This document shows, piece by piece, positions 20,101 to 28,454 of a stretch of DNA of 64,000 nt. Location: contig NEED01000023.1 in NCBI GenBank assembly GCA_002110465.1, positions 557,287 to 621,286 on the forward strand. Direction: 5' to 3'. Within the stretch, counting starts at the first letter, position 1; each line of letters starts with the position of its first letter. This stretch comes from an unicellular cyanobacterium SU2. Lineage in GTDB: Bacteria; Cyanobacteriota; Cyanobacteriia; Cyanobacteriales; Microcystaceae. A model generated the notes under the pieces. It had not been told where the DNA came from and searched no databases. It saw only the letters and a program-made list of their open reading frames with translations. The translations under genes and the position numbers were made by a program.

Positions 20101-20302
20101 ATTTTTGTTCTAAGTTAGAAGGAAAATCTAAATTATGATGGTGCAATAAATCAACGAATTCTTCTTTATTTAAACTAAAAGGATGTAAAGGAACTGATTC
20201 TTCTGAAGAAAACTCAGAGGAAATGGTTCGCCAAGTTTCTCCCCAAATAAATAAATAACTTTGATTAGGTGTATGAATCCAACTGCCATGTAGGGTAGAC
20301 AT
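17141..20302 (-). CDS. SNF2/Rad54 family helicase-like ATPase
   Basis: 1053 residues. The N-terminal half (to about 560) is the divergent bacterial SNF2-associated region. Then comes the two-lobed ATPase: motif I DDMGLGKTPQ, motif II DEAQ in VVLDEAQNIKN, motif III LTGTPVENR, motif V LKAGGTGLNLT and motif VI ATDRAFRIGQ. These are ATP-driven DNA translocases that remodel protein-DNA or stalled polymerase complexes; bacterial RapA/HepA is a related example. No SWIM zinc finger is present. It is monocistronic, and its stop codon lies in a tandem repeat. Confidence 0.92.
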   Translation of the reverse strand: MSTLHGSWIHTPNQSYLFIWGETWRTISSEFSSEESVPLHPFSLNKEEFVDLLHHHNLDFPSNLEQKWISQIIHLPSTRIKEKKVDTPYLSSQVEESHFDSQNNHLFFKAWKLQGFCLDSRDTINFLQQLPLGFTENNDTYLGQDLRFWTHIYRWTLDLLARAKFLPGLTKLDQVNFKGQWFPVLDSTIDQTRFSKFTQLIPTVCLAYSNDLKFEINSKLKSLETQQLILDFLRNIINSNLRLFLLSNTSLSQDLLVQKWLKSLTEIKSSFSASESDIKRLDNALHNWYLSIQEYLVTSTNTGLGVNQFRVCFYLEPPTSKDVNLADVNWQLKYYLQALDNPNILVDAQTIWQHPFEQLLWQDRTIKNPQETLLKGLGLASRLYSPIAENLQQSQPDCCELNPIQVYEFIKSSGRILEENGLGVILPASLARGEEEKRLGISIEAKVTPKKGERLSLQSLLKYNLKLAVGQQTISQKEFEKLLDQKSPLVELNGEWIALQPADVRAAQTILNNSYDPLKLSVEDALRLSTGDTQVIAKLPVVNFEASGVLQELINNLTNNKSIETIDNIPEFQGQLRPYQGRGVGWLAFLEKWGLGACLADDMGLGKTPQLIAFLLHLKAEEMLNKPTLVVCPTSVLNNWERELKKFAPTLSTLIHHGDKRKKGKPFAKEVKSKHLVITSYSLVYRDAKSFEAVDWKGVVLDEAQNIKNPQAKQSQQVRQLTSEFRVALTGTPVENRLSELWSILDFLNPGFLGTRQFFQRRFATPIEKYGDRESLQILRSLVRPFILRRLKTDQDIIQDLPQKQEMDVFCGLSSEQAKLYQQLVDNSLEEIEENTGIQRQGKILTLLLKLKQICNHPAQFLKEKQLASAQRSGKLMRLEEMLEELVEEGDRALIFTQFSEWGKLLQPYLQEKFSQNVLFLYGGTRREKRQEMIDRFQNDPNGPAIFILSLKAGGTGLNLTRANHVFHVDRWWNPAVENQATDRAFRIGQKRNVQVHKFVCTGTLEEKINDMLESKKQLADQTVDAGENWLTQLDTDQLRTLLLLDREAILDD

Positions 20303-20404
20303 AAATATATTTTATCTGAATTTAACTTTTTATTTGGTTCTACCGTATTTACTATGCTAAGCTAATAATTAATAAAAGACTAAAGCCTTAGTCTACAAAA
20401 ACAA

Positions 20405-20422
20405 AGCCCGCCTTTGCGGACT
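20405..20422. repeat. Dispersed hairpin repeat, second copy
   Basis: AGCCCGC-CTTT-GCGGACT inside the same AAAACA / AAATTA flanks as the copy at 6789-6806. One stem position is mismatched here (G-C changed on one arm only). Confidence 0.7.
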
Positions 20423-20782
20423 AAATTAATTAGGTTACTTAGTCAACCTGTGCTTATATGGCTTAACTCTTCAGAGTTTAAGTTCATTATCTATAATATA
20501 GCAGTTCCTATACTCGTGAGGGACAATCCTCCCTTTAGTTCCTCCCCTCAAGGGTAGGTATTTTACAATAAAGGGACAATAATGATGTCAGAAAAGGCAG
20601 ACACGGTTGAAAATTAGACTTTGAAGATAAGTAAATGAGGAATTTCTAGAAAATTGGTTAGGGAAAACAAGAGCTTTTCACCCCCTTGTCCATCTTGTCG
20701 CCTTGTCGCCCTTGTCTGACTCTTAGGTTAGTGTGACAAGCCAATTATGAGAAGTTAAGTGAATCCTTTTCATATCGAAGAC

Positions 20783-20899
20783 ATGGTGCATGGATTTTTC
20801 AAACTCGTCAAGAGAATTGAACGTTTGTTTAAATGTTGCTTTTGCACCAAATGTTCAGGACAAAAAATAATATTAATATTCTCTAATCGTTATAATTAG
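20783..20899 (+). CDS. Possible 38-residue cysteine-containing peptide
   Basis: An ATG-started frame with basic helix KLVKRIERLF followed by KCCFCTKCSG. The CxxC-like cluster is suggestive, but the frame has no clear ribosome-binding site and may be chance. It ends 34 bp before the next gene. Confidence 0.2.
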   Translation: MVHGFFKLVKRIERLFKCCFCTKCSGQKIILIFSNRYN

Positions 20900-20933
20900 A
20901 CAAGAAAAAGCAAGTCGAATAATTCAAGAACAG

Positions 20934-21389
20934 GTGGATAAAGAGAAAAAATCCTCAGCAAGCAAACATTCATTACCCATCATTGGCTGGCGGGAACGGT
21001 TAATCTTACCAGATTTAGGAATTTCGGGAATTAAGGCGAAAATTGATACCGGGGCGCGTTCTTCAGCCCTTCACGCTTTTGATATCCAACTTTTTACCCG
21101 TGGCTGTCAGGAAATGGTTAAATTCAAAGTCCATCCTTATCAACGGAATACGGAAGATACTGTGATTACTGAAGCAGAATTGCTTGAACACCGAAATGTC
21201 CGCAGTTCTACTGGGCATCATCAATTACGTCCGGTGATAAAAACCATTGTTAAATTGGGTAATCAACAATGGCCGATTGAACTTACCCTAACCAATCGAG
21301 ATGTCATGGGTTTTCGTATGCTACTAGGTCGTCAGGCTGTCCGTCAACGGTTCTTAGTAGATTCAGGAAAGTCTTTTATCCACAGTTAA
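20934..21389 (+). CDS. RimB-like retropepsin/"ATP-dependent zinc protease" family protein
   Basis: 151 residues of the PF05618 fold. IIGWRERLILPDLGI leads to the single-copy aspartyl protease motif AKIDTGARSSALHA (DTGA), and FRMLLGRQAV closes the domain. The family was first called ATP-dependent zinc protease and is now regarded as retropepsin-like; in some bacteria it works with the glutamate ligase RimK. No rimK lies in this window. The start is GTG 20934, the only canonical start after an in-frame stop at 20874. Confidence 0.85.
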   Translation: MDKEKKSSASKHSLPIIGWRERLILPDLGISGIKAKIDTGARSSALHAFDIQLFTRGCQEMVKFKVHPYQRNTEDTVITEAELLEHRNVRSSTGHHQLRPVIKTIVKLGNQQWPIELTLTNRDVMGFRMLLGRQAVRQRFLVDSGKSFIHS

Positions 21390-21696
21390 AAGATGTTAAT
21401 AAACTTAAAAAAGTAGAATTAATTAAGTTCGTTGAGAATCACTTGTAACCTAGCCACTTCCCGCTTTGGAAATACTTAATTAGATATAGCTTAGGAAAGA
21501 ATTTAGTATAGTCTTTTGATTACTGTTTTGATTACTGCCTATTTTGGAACTGTTTTAGGAAGTGTACATAATAGCATCACAAAACTAAGGTTAAGTTACT
21601 CAACTACCCCCACCGAATCAGGTAAGATTGAGTAAAGACTGAGTAAATAACGCCCCTGAGAGGGAGTAAGGCACTGTCAAACCTTTATATCATCAG

Positions 21697-21813
21697 GGTT
21701 TGGGCTTAGAGTTAGGAACTATTGAGTTACTAGACTTCCAGAAACAAATTACCGTATTACGAGATCTTGCAGATGCAATGGGTTCAGAACCCGCTCAGGG
21801 AGCCAAAATATAA
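21697..21813 (+). pseudogene. Orphan C-terminal coding fragment
   Basis: A 38-codon frame with good coding character: LGLELGTIELLDFQKQITV, then LRDLADAMG. It opens after a stop at 21667 and has only a TTG start. It reads like the tail of a longer protein whose front has been lost. Family not recognised. The terminator at 21879 is correctly placed for it. Confidence 0.35.
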
Positions 21814-21878
21814 AGATTTAATCTAAAAATTAGCTTTAATTAATGGTTGCTTGCTGTAAACGTTAGTACGAGATAGGT

Positions 21879-21917
21879 GGCCTGAAATTCTAAAAAATTA
21901 GGCTTTCAGGCCTTTTC
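21879..21917 (+). terminator. Intrinsic terminator
   Basis: Nine-base stem GGCCTGAAA / TTTCAGGCC with an AT-rich loop, followed by TTTTCTCT on the plus strand. It lies between convergent transcription units and just before the cruG stop codon; on the minus strand the T-tract is absent. Confidence 0.7.
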
Positions 21918-21930
21918 TCTGAGATATCTT

Positions 21931-23136
21931 CTACTGATAAACTCGTCCTCGCCATTGTTTAGGTTTTTGAAAGGCCGATAAAAAGATTCTTAAGACAGCC
22001 AAGGGATCAGCAAAGGGAGACAACCAGAATAAGAAAGATGAGAGTAACACAGGGCGATCGCGGTAATAGGATGGGTAAATTGCCAGCAGTAACCCAAAAC
22101 GAATCAATAATAATCCTAAATTTAGCGCGATCGCTAATTCTAAACTCACAAAATCATATCCCAGTCGCCAAAAACTTCCAAGAAGAATGAATAAACCTAA
22201 AGGAAGCCCTTGAGTCAGTAATAACAAGGCTAAATCACCCCACAGTTGCGATCGAGAAGAAGCATCCTTAAGATCGAGCGATCGCCCCCATTCAGTCCAG
22301 GTTTCCTTGATTCCTTCATACATTCGTACCCGAATCAGATTAGCCCCATCGAGAAAACCCACCTTAAAGCCTTGCTGTGCTGCTTGGCGTGCCAAGGTGA
22401 CATCATCACAAAAAGAACTAGCAGCTCGAGAATAGCCGTCTAATTGTTCTAATACCGACCGCCGAGACAAAAAACATTGACCATTAGCCATCACCCGTTC
22501 TGGGGGGTGTTCCCGAACCCCTGCTGAATCAAACCGATACAACAGAGTTATCAATAAAGCTGGTTGTAGCCACCATTCCCCTGCATCTTTTAAGATAAAT
22601 TGGGGAGATAGGGAAACCATATCGTAGCCTTCCTCCTCAGCCGCCGCGATCAAACTAGCCACTAACCCCCGTTGAGGTTGGGTATCAGCATCGATCCCTA
22701 GTACCCATTGACTCTTGGGGGAACTGTTCATAAAACCCGTATGTAATGCCCAAGGACGACCAACCCATCCAGACGGCAAAGGATCATCGGTCATTAAGCG
22801 AAATCGAGGATCAGATCGAGCCGCCGTTTTCACCCGTTCTTGAGTTCCATCTTGGGAATGACTATCAATGACTAAAATCTCCCGTACTTCATAGCTTTGC
22901 TGACTCAATCCCTGCAAACATGGGTCAATACGATGGACTTCGTTGAGAGTAGGAACCACCACACTGACAGTTCCCAACTGCTCAGGGGTCGGAGATTGAG
23001 GCTTGAGGGGAGGGCGACGGATCGCCCCTTTAATCAGACGAGAGAGAAGAATTAGGGTTGCAGTTCCCTGGAATACTAAAAGTCCCAGAGAAATTGCGCC
23101 TACAACATCAGTTAACAAAACAGGTACACTACTCAC
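21931..23136 (-). CDS. cruG: Carotenoid 2'-O-glycosyltransferase CruG
   Basis: 401 residues. An N-terminal membrane anchor (about 8-35) precedes a family 2 glycosyltransferase domain, with VSVVVPTLNE, ILVIDSHSQDGT and the metal-binding GIDADTQP. Two or three C-terminal helices end the protein. The identity rests on the gene pair: it overlaps cruF by 4 bp, as expected for the cruF-cruG operon characterised in Synechococcus, where CruG attaches the sugar to the 2'-hydroxyl of myxol to give myxoxanthophyll. Sequence alone would say only GT2. Confidence 0.88.
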   Translation of the reverse strand: MSSVPVLLTDVVGAISLGLLVFQGTATLILLSRLIKGAIRRPPLKPQSPTPEQLGTVSVVVPTLNEVHRIDPCLQGLSQQSYEVREILVIDSHSQDGTQERVKTAARSDPRFRLMTDDPLPSGWVGRPWALHTGFMNSSPKSQWVLGIDADTQPQRGLVASLIAAAEEEGYDMVSLSPQFILKDAGEWWLQPALLITLLYRFDSAGVREHPPERVMANGQCFLSRRSVLEQLDGYSRAASSFCDDVTLARQAAQQGFKVGFLDGANLIRVRMYEGIKETWTEWGRSLDLKDASSRSQLWGDLALLLLTQGLPLGLFILLGSFWRLGYDFVSLELAIALNLGLLLIRFGLLLAIYPSYYRDRPVLLSSFLFWLSPFADPLAVLRIFLSAFQKPKQWRGRVYQ

Positions 23137-24041
23137 TTAGATAGAACTCCGACAGGATTTGCCGACGAGACATTAACCTGGTTTTCAGGGAAATTAGCTG
23201 CTCCTTTGATAACTGCCATGCGATATAAGAAGACAACAGGCATTAATCCGAAGATGATTCCTAAAATAATGGGGGGATAAATCCCCGCCCCTAGACTCAT
23301 GATCGTAGCAAAGCCAAAATTACCCAGATAAATAGCCAAAGGTAATCCCAGATCAGTTTGAGGTAAGGATAGGGGTTTAACATTCCATAAGAAACTCGCC
23401 ACCGTCATAAAGGTTGCCCCTGTCCCGAACCATCCTAGGAAATTTTGATAGGGCATCCCGAAAAAAGCTCCTGGTTGCTCCCAAACCCAAAAAGGCATAG
23501 TGGTTTGACTCATGGCAGGATCTAAGACAAAATCCCAAGCGGTTAATAGAATCGCTCCTAGCACAATAGCACTTAAAGTTTGTTTCCAGATGGGACGAGA
23601 AGAACTCTTCAATCCTGCACGGGCAATCAGGTAAGCACTAAATCCCAGATAAAACCAAGATAAGGGGATGGTAAATGGAACTAAGCCTGCAATTTTATAG
23701 CCTAATCCGCTTAAATAACGATAGTGACCAAAAGGAAATCCTGTGCTAGTGCCGAGCAATTCACTACTCAAAGAAATAGTCAATGCTGGCAGCATAAATC
23801 CAAAACAGTGCCAACTTCCTAGGGTGCGGTAGGCATAGACACTAACAGCAGCCATCCCCAATAACATATACACTACACCGCCTCCGGCCATCGACCAACT
23901 AAACGCCGTTTGTCCGATCGCTGGTAACTTGGCAATAAATTCAGGATGGGGTAAAACCAGTAATAGTCCGGCTAACCCAAAGGCCATGGAGAAGATATGA
24001 CCGATCATGAGAGCGCGTTCAACGCGAATTAAGATATTCAT
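23133..24041 (-). CDS. cruF: Gamma-carotene 1',2'-hydratase CruF
   Basis: 302 residues with about eight membrane helices, of the DUF422 carotenoid-hydratase type. The conserved segments SSELLGTSTGFPFGHYRYL, LTAWDFVLDPAM and the PFWVWEQPGAFFGMP region are typical. CruF adds water to the psi end of gamma-carotene, the first committed step towards myxoxanthophyll, a glycosylated carotenoid that supports thylakoid and wall integrity and light tolerance. It is the first gene of the operon and its stop overlaps the cruG start, implying translational coupling. Divergent from the GNAT gene at 24305. Confidence 0.92.
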   Translation of the reverse strand: MNILIRVERALMIGHIFSMAFGLAGLLLVLPHPEFIAKLPAIGQTAFSWSMAGGGVVYMLLGMAAVSVYAYRTLGSWHCFGFMLPALTISLSSELLGTSTGFPFGHYRYLSGLGYKIAGLVPFTIPLSWFYLGFSAYLIARAGLKSSSRPIWKQTLSAIVLGAILLTAWDFVLDPAMSQTTMPFWVWEQPGAFFGMPYQNFLGWFGTGATFMTVASFLWNVKPLSLPQTDLGLPLAIYLGNFGFATIMSLGAGIYPPIILGIIFGLMPVVFLYRMAVIKGAANFPENQVNVSSANPVGVLSK

Positions 24042-24304
24042 TAATATTTGAGTGATCTATTCAAGTAAGCTAACTTCTAGTTTACAAATCTTCATGAACA
24101 AATGTAGATCTAAATTCTTAAAAAAGGATGTCACAGTGCCAAGCCAAAGACAAAAAGGACAAGGCAGTAGGCTGAACTGATAAATTCCCCCTTGTCTTTA
24201 CTAGCATTGGGGCTCCATCTTGCCAATCTTTCACAAGGAAGGCGAGAACCATGCAAAAATGGTTAAGATAGAGCCAGTAAGCGATACACCCTCTCACGCG
24301 ATCC

Positions 24305-25567
24305 ATGAAGCCCTCTTTAAGTAACGTTCCTACTCCCCTAATTCGTCCCATCCAGTATCGGGATTTAGATTCTATCGAACATCTGATGATTCAGATAGCC
24401 CAAGAACAGCCAGAGTCAGATGCTACCGCGTTTATTCAACAATTGCAACAAGCGCGGCGTTGGTTTGCCCTTCTTAAGTTCTTGAGTTGGTTTCCTAACC
24501 TCTTCCAACATCATTTTTGCGTTTACGTTGCTGAATCGAAAACAGCCTTAAATCAAGGAGTAGGGGGATTACAAGGGTTTATTCAAATCACTCCCTTTAA
24601 TAGTGGTCGCAGTACTTGGTGTGTCGAGCAGGTTGTGATTAACGATCAAGACCCTCAACCGCAGTTAATAAGTGATCCTAAAGGGGTGGGATCTCAACTG
24701 TTGCGCCACTGTTTTGAAACGGTTTGGGAAGCCCGCACCTGGGTTCTAGAGGTCGATATTAATCAAAAAAGTACCCTTGCTCTCTATCGTCAGAATGGAT
24801 TTCAACCCCTAGCTCAACTAACTTATTGGTCTTTAGTCCCGGAATTACTGCAAAAGCTTGCTTTAGGAGACTCTGAGGTCTCCAACCTATTGCCAGTGAG
24901 TAATGCAGATGCTCATTTACTTTATCAACTTGACTGTGTTTCGATGCCACCTCTGTTGCGTCAAGTTTTTGATCGCCATCTCCCCGATTTTAAGACCGGT
25001 TTTTTAGCAGGACTCATTTCTAGATTTCAACAATGGTGCGATCGCCAAGAAGTCGCTCAAGGGTATGTGTTTGAACCTCAGCGCAAAGCAGCGATTGGCT
25101 ATTTTCAACTAACTTTATCTAACGATGGCTCTAGCCCCCATCAAGCTAAGTTAACAGTTCATCCAGCTTATACTTGGCTCTATCCTAAGCTGTTAACGAA
25201 AATGGCACAAATTGTTCAGAATTTCCCCCCTCAAAGCTTGGAGTTAGTATCCGCAGATTATCAACATGAACGGGAGGAATATCTTGATAAATTAGAAGCG
25301 CAACGGAGTCAACATACTTTGCTTATGTCTCGTTCTGTGTGGCACAAACTTAAAGAAGTGAAACCTGAAGGATTGCATCTATCGGATATGTTGCAAGGCT
25401 TACAGGCGGTTCCCCGTACCCCTATTCCTAGTCGAATGTCTTGGCTCAAAACATCTTTTAATCCCTCAGAAAAAACGGCTGATTCAAGTCATGGTAAACG
25501 CTCCCAACACGAGCAAGAAATCATAGGGGACTCTTCTGAAGCCAAGGATCAGTCCAAAAAGCAGTAA
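24305..25567 (+). CDS. GNAT-domain protein with long C-terminal region
   Basis: 420 residues. The N-terminal half is a GNAT acetyltransferase: IRPIQYRDLDSIEHLM, the QVVINDQD strand, GVGSQLLRHCFE and LYRQNGFQ. A second, GNAT-like half follows (about 200-340), suggesting a tandem fold with a degenerate acetyl-CoA site. The tail is polar and probably disordered. It is a cyanobacterial family with unknown substrate. ruvX follows after 76 bp, so the two are probably co-transcribed. Confidence 0.8.
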   Translation: MKPSLSNVPTPLIRPIQYRDLDSIEHLMIQIAQEQPESDATAFIQQLQQARRWFALLKFLSWFPNLFQHHFCVYVAESKTALNQGVGGLQGFIQITPFNSGRSTWCVEQVVINDQDPQPQLISDPKGVGSQLLRHCFETVWEARTWVLEVDINQKSTLALYRQNGFQPLAQLTYWSLVPELLQKLALGDSEVSNLLPVSNADAHLLYQLDCVSMPPLLRQVFDRHLPDFKTGFLAGLISRFQQWCDRQEVAQGYVFEPQRKAAIGYFQLTLSNDGSSPHQAKLTVHPAYTWLYPKLLTKMAQIVQNFPPQSLELVSADYQHEREEYLDKLEAQRSQHTLLMSRSVWHKLKEVKPEGLHLSDMLQGLQAVPRTPIPSRMSWLKTSFNPSEKTADSSHGKRSQHEQEIIGDSSEAKDQSKKQ

Positions 25568-25643
25568 GATAGTGCGAAAGGATCACGAAGAAAAAAAAGT
25601 AAATTGGAATTTCTGCCTTACCTCCTATCATTAAAATTAAGTT

Positions 25644-26105
25644 ATGGAACGGATTTCAGCCCTAGGGTTAGATGTGGGCAAAAAGCGAATTGGGGTTGCT
25701 GGATGTGATGGGACTGGGTTAATTGCAACGGGGTTAACAACGATTCACCGCACCTCGTTTCAAGCAGATATCGAACAACTTCAAAAACTAATTAAGGAAC
25801 GAGAAGCACAAGTGTTAGTGGTGGGACTTCCTTACAACATGGATGGTAGTTTAGGGTTCCAAGCGAAACAGGTAAAAAAATTTACCCGACGCATTTGTCA
25901 AACTTTACAATTACCAGTAGAATACGTCGATGAACGGTTAACATCTATTGAAGCGACTGCTCAATTAAAGACACAAAAACGGTTTTCTACTTGGGATAAA
26001 GGGGCAATTGATCGTCAAGCTGCCAAGATTATTTTACAACAGTGGTTGGATTGTCGGCGTTCAAGAGTAGGCAATAATTCAGAATTTGACTTGAGTGATA
26101 CTTAA
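25644..26105 (+). CDS. ruvX: Putative pre-16S rRNA nuclease/Holliday junction resolvase YqgF
   Basis: 153 residues with the YqgF/RNase H-like fold. The catalytic Asp10 lies in SALGLDVGKKRIGVA, VVGLPYNMDGS is the second motif, and YVDERLTSIEA supplies the catalytic Glu. DRQAAKIILQQWL closes the domain. The family matures the 5' end of 16S rRNA and was earlier proposed to resolve Holliday junctions. Full length. It ends just before the decayed restriction locus, so this may be an insertion boundary. Confidence 0.92.
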   Translation: MERISALGLDVGKKRIGVAGCDGTGLIATGLTTIHRTSFQADIEQLQKLIKEREAQVLVVGLPYNMDGSLGFQAKQVKKFTRRICQTLQLPVEYVDERLTSIEATAQLKTQKRFSTWDKGAIDRQAAKIILQQWLDCRRSRVGNNSEFDLSDT

Positions 26106-26127
26106 ATTATTATGTCTAAATATTTAA

Positions 26128-26931
26128 TTAGATAGACTTTATATAATAGATCAGAATTTAAAAGCAGAAATTAAAACGTCACTTAAAAATTCAATTCGCC
26201 AGTTCTTCAAAAATAAAAAAGTTTCTAAATTTCATGTACTTGATTATATTTTTCCAGTAGAACGCCGTATTAGATCTCTTATTGGTGGACTAGAAACGAG
26301 TCTAGGAACAACGGTTTGGGAACCTCTTGCTAAAACTTTAGCACAGTCAAACGGATTTACAATTATCGATAAACCTCTTTTAATGCCTCATCGTTTTTCT
26401 AAAGCTTTACAAGATGAAATTTTTGAGTTGAAGAGATTACGGGAAGCTGAAAATCAACAATTTTCTCTGGATGAATGTGTGAGGCGACTTAGAGAATTGA
26501 TGAATTCAATAGATAAAAGCAATTTAACCTATATTAATCCTCCTAGTGGAAAAGGAGTTGATATATACCTAATCAAAGATAATAGAGAATTTGCTTTTGA
26601 TATTAAAACTAATCAACCCAACAAAAGAGCAGGATTAGATTTAAACTTACAATTATTAGAATGGTATGCTTATCGATTTTGCCAAGATCCTTTAGCGCAA
26701 TTTGAAGCTCACATTGCGTTTCCATTTAATCCTTATCAAAATAAATCTTGGTGGCAAGCAAATGGGTCCAAAGTTTATCCTCTAGAACAACATAAAGATG
26801 CTTGGGTTGAAGATGAATTTTGAAATTTTTGCTCAGGAAAAAATAATACATGGCAAGATCTACGTCAAATTTTTATAGAGTTAGGCAAAGAAAACTTCAG
26901 TCAAGAATTTAGCGGCTTTTTTAAACAATAA
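26128..26931 (+). pseudogene. TdeIII-type type II restriction endonuclease, broken at both ends
   Basis: The frame codes continuously from 26128 to a TGA at 26821. Read past the TGA it continues as NFCSGKNNTWQDLRQIF to a natural-looking stop at 26931. The TGA follows VEDEF, where a tryptophan codon (TGG) is a plausible ancestor. The PD-(D/E)xK core is intact: GKGVDIYLI and FAFDIKTNQPN. The 85 codons before the first ATG (26383), including VLDYIFPVERRIRSLIGGL, have coding character but no start; ATG 26112 is in another frame. Family knowledge: TdeIII cuts GGNCC. With no intact start or C-terminus the enzyme is probably inactive. Sequencing error is the alternative. Confidence 0.8.
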
Positions 26932-26952
26932 TTAATCGTTGAATAATTTTCA

Positions 26953-28314
26953 TTATTCATAAATATTAATAGTTTTCAATAATTGCTTAGCGACATGATA
27001 AACCACAGGAACAGAAACAGCATTACCCAACTGTTTCTTAGCAATTTCTTCTTTTTCATGAAAAACAAACCAGTCAGGAAAACCTTGCAGTCTAGAAGCG
27101 TGTTTTGCTGTAATGGGTTTATATTTTTTCTTACGATAAATATTTTTAATAAATAGTTGTTTATAATCATCTGGATTATCTGCATACACTGATTCAGTTG
27201 CAATAAAATCTTTAGCTCCTGTTGCTGTTAGAGTTGGCATAATATCGGAATTAGGTAATACTATTCTATATACTCCGTGAATCCCTGACATATTCTTAGA
27301 ATTGACAAATTCATATTTATTATTAATTTTTCGGAAAATATTTTTACTAACTAATTTTTCTAATTCACACACTTTCAGCTTAGGAATTAATTCTGCTAAA
27401 TTTTCATAGGATAGAGGGTTTCCATCTTTAAGTCCATACTTTTTTCGTCTTCTATTTTTCAATAATGTTAAACAAATTAATTTTTCTCGTTCACTGGTTC
27501 TGATAATATCCCAAGAATGAACGGTTGTATGACCATTTCTTAAATCAGAAAATATAAAAAAGTCATTGAGTTCATCATCTTTTTGAAACCGCGTCCTAGA
27601 AGGAGGAATTGTTCCCCCAAATAAAGTTTCTACATCTAGTTTAGCCTTCTCAAATGCGTCAATTTTTTTTATTTCATCTATAATATCGATAACTTTAGGT
27701 TGCACATAAAGGGGATCAGGAAATCTATATTCTTGAGAATTTTCTAAATCATTTCTAATTCCTACAAAAAACACTCGTTCACGATTTTGAGGTAATCCAA
27801 AGTCATAGGAGTTGATTAATTTCCATTGAACACAATAGCCAATATTTTCAAATTTATTCAGCAAAATATTAAAATTTTCCTGATTAGAAGGATTCACTAA
27901 TCCTCTAACATTTTCAAAAATAAAACTTTTTGCTTGACTTTGATTGACTAAACGAATTACATCAAACCAAAGCTGTCCCCGTGGATCATCAAAACCCCTC
28001 AAATGACCAGCAACAGACCAGGGTTGACAGGGAACACCACCAGCAATAATATCAAGATCATTGGGTAATTTGTTGAGCTTACTAATGTCCCCTAAGTTAA
28101 TTTCATCTTGATTTAGATAACTAATAAAATTTTGACGATAAATTCTGATGGCTTCTTTGTCTATTTCTGAATACCCTCGGCAGTTTCCTCCTAATTCTTC
28201 TAAGGGAATTCTAAATCCACCAATTCCAGCAAATAAATCAATAAAGGTATACTTAAAACGATAACTGGTTAATCTAATAGGAAGTTCTAATTGTCGTAAG
28301 TTCGGGAATCTCAT
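26953..28314 (-). CDS. C5-cytosine DNA methyltransferase of the decayed TdeIII-like system
   Basis: 453 residues with all core C5-MTase motifs in order: motif I FIDLFAGIGGFR (24-35), motif IV GGVPCQPWS with catalytic Cys96, motif VI ENVRGL (about 139-144), motif VIII QNRERVFFVG, and motifs IX-X at the end (KQLGNAVSVPVV). The variable target-recognition region lies at about 250-370. It faces the broken nuclease, the usual arrangement for a type II restriction-modification pair. GGNCC specificity is inferred only from that partner. The methylase appears functional and would be a lone methylator now. Confidence 0.93.
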   Translation of the reverse strand: MRFPNLRQLELPIRLTSYRFKYTFIDLFAGIGGFRIPLEELGGNCRGYSEIDKEAIRIYRQNFISYLNQDEINLGDISKLNKLPNDLDIIAGGVPCQPWSVAGHLRGFDDPRGQLWFDVIRLVNQSQAKSFIFENVRGLVNPSNQENFNILLNKFENIGYCVQWKLINSYDFGLPQNRERVFFVGIRNDLENSQEYRFPDPLYVQPKVIDIIDEIKKIDAFEKAKLDVETLFGGTIPPSRTRFQKDDELNDFFIFSDLRNGHTTVHSWDIIRTSEREKLICLTLLKNRRRKKYGLKDGNPLSYENLAELIPKLKVCELEKLVSKNIFRKINNKYEFVNSKNMSGIHGVYRIVLPNSDIMPTLTATGAKDFIATESVYADNPDDYKQLFIKNIYRKKKYKPITAKHASRLQGFPDWFVFHEKEEIAKKQLGNAVSVPVVYHVAKQLLKTINIYE

Positions 28315-28454
28315 CCTTTGACTTTCTCTGATTAATTACTGTTGCTAACTCTGTTCTTATTAGTAATATTATAATCCCTGTAGACTAGCATTCAATTAAG
28401 TTGCAGTTGTAAGATAGTTTATCTGTTCTATTTTTTGATCCTTGACAAATCATA

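Larger units (their letters stand above)
20303..20933. other. Intergenic region rich in repeats
   Basis: About 630 bp between divergent genes. It holds an AAAGCCTTAGTC motif near 20390, the hairpin repeat at 20405-20422, a CTCCCTTTAGTTCC block near 20530 (inverse of the motif near 2775), and four CTTGTC copies near 20690-20720. A possible 38-codon ORF lies at 20783-20899. No RNA gene recognised. Confidence 0.5.
21390..21930. other. Intergenic region with gene remnant and terminator
   Basis: About 540 bp between convergent genes. Apart from the ORF remnant at 21697-21813 and the hairpin at 21879-21917 I see nothing with coding or RNA character. Confidence 0.5.

Noticed and set aside
24118..24351. 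77-codon minus-strand ORF before the GNAT gene
   Set aside because: It overlaps the GNAT start and a CTTGTC-type repeat; no coding character or ribosome-binding site.
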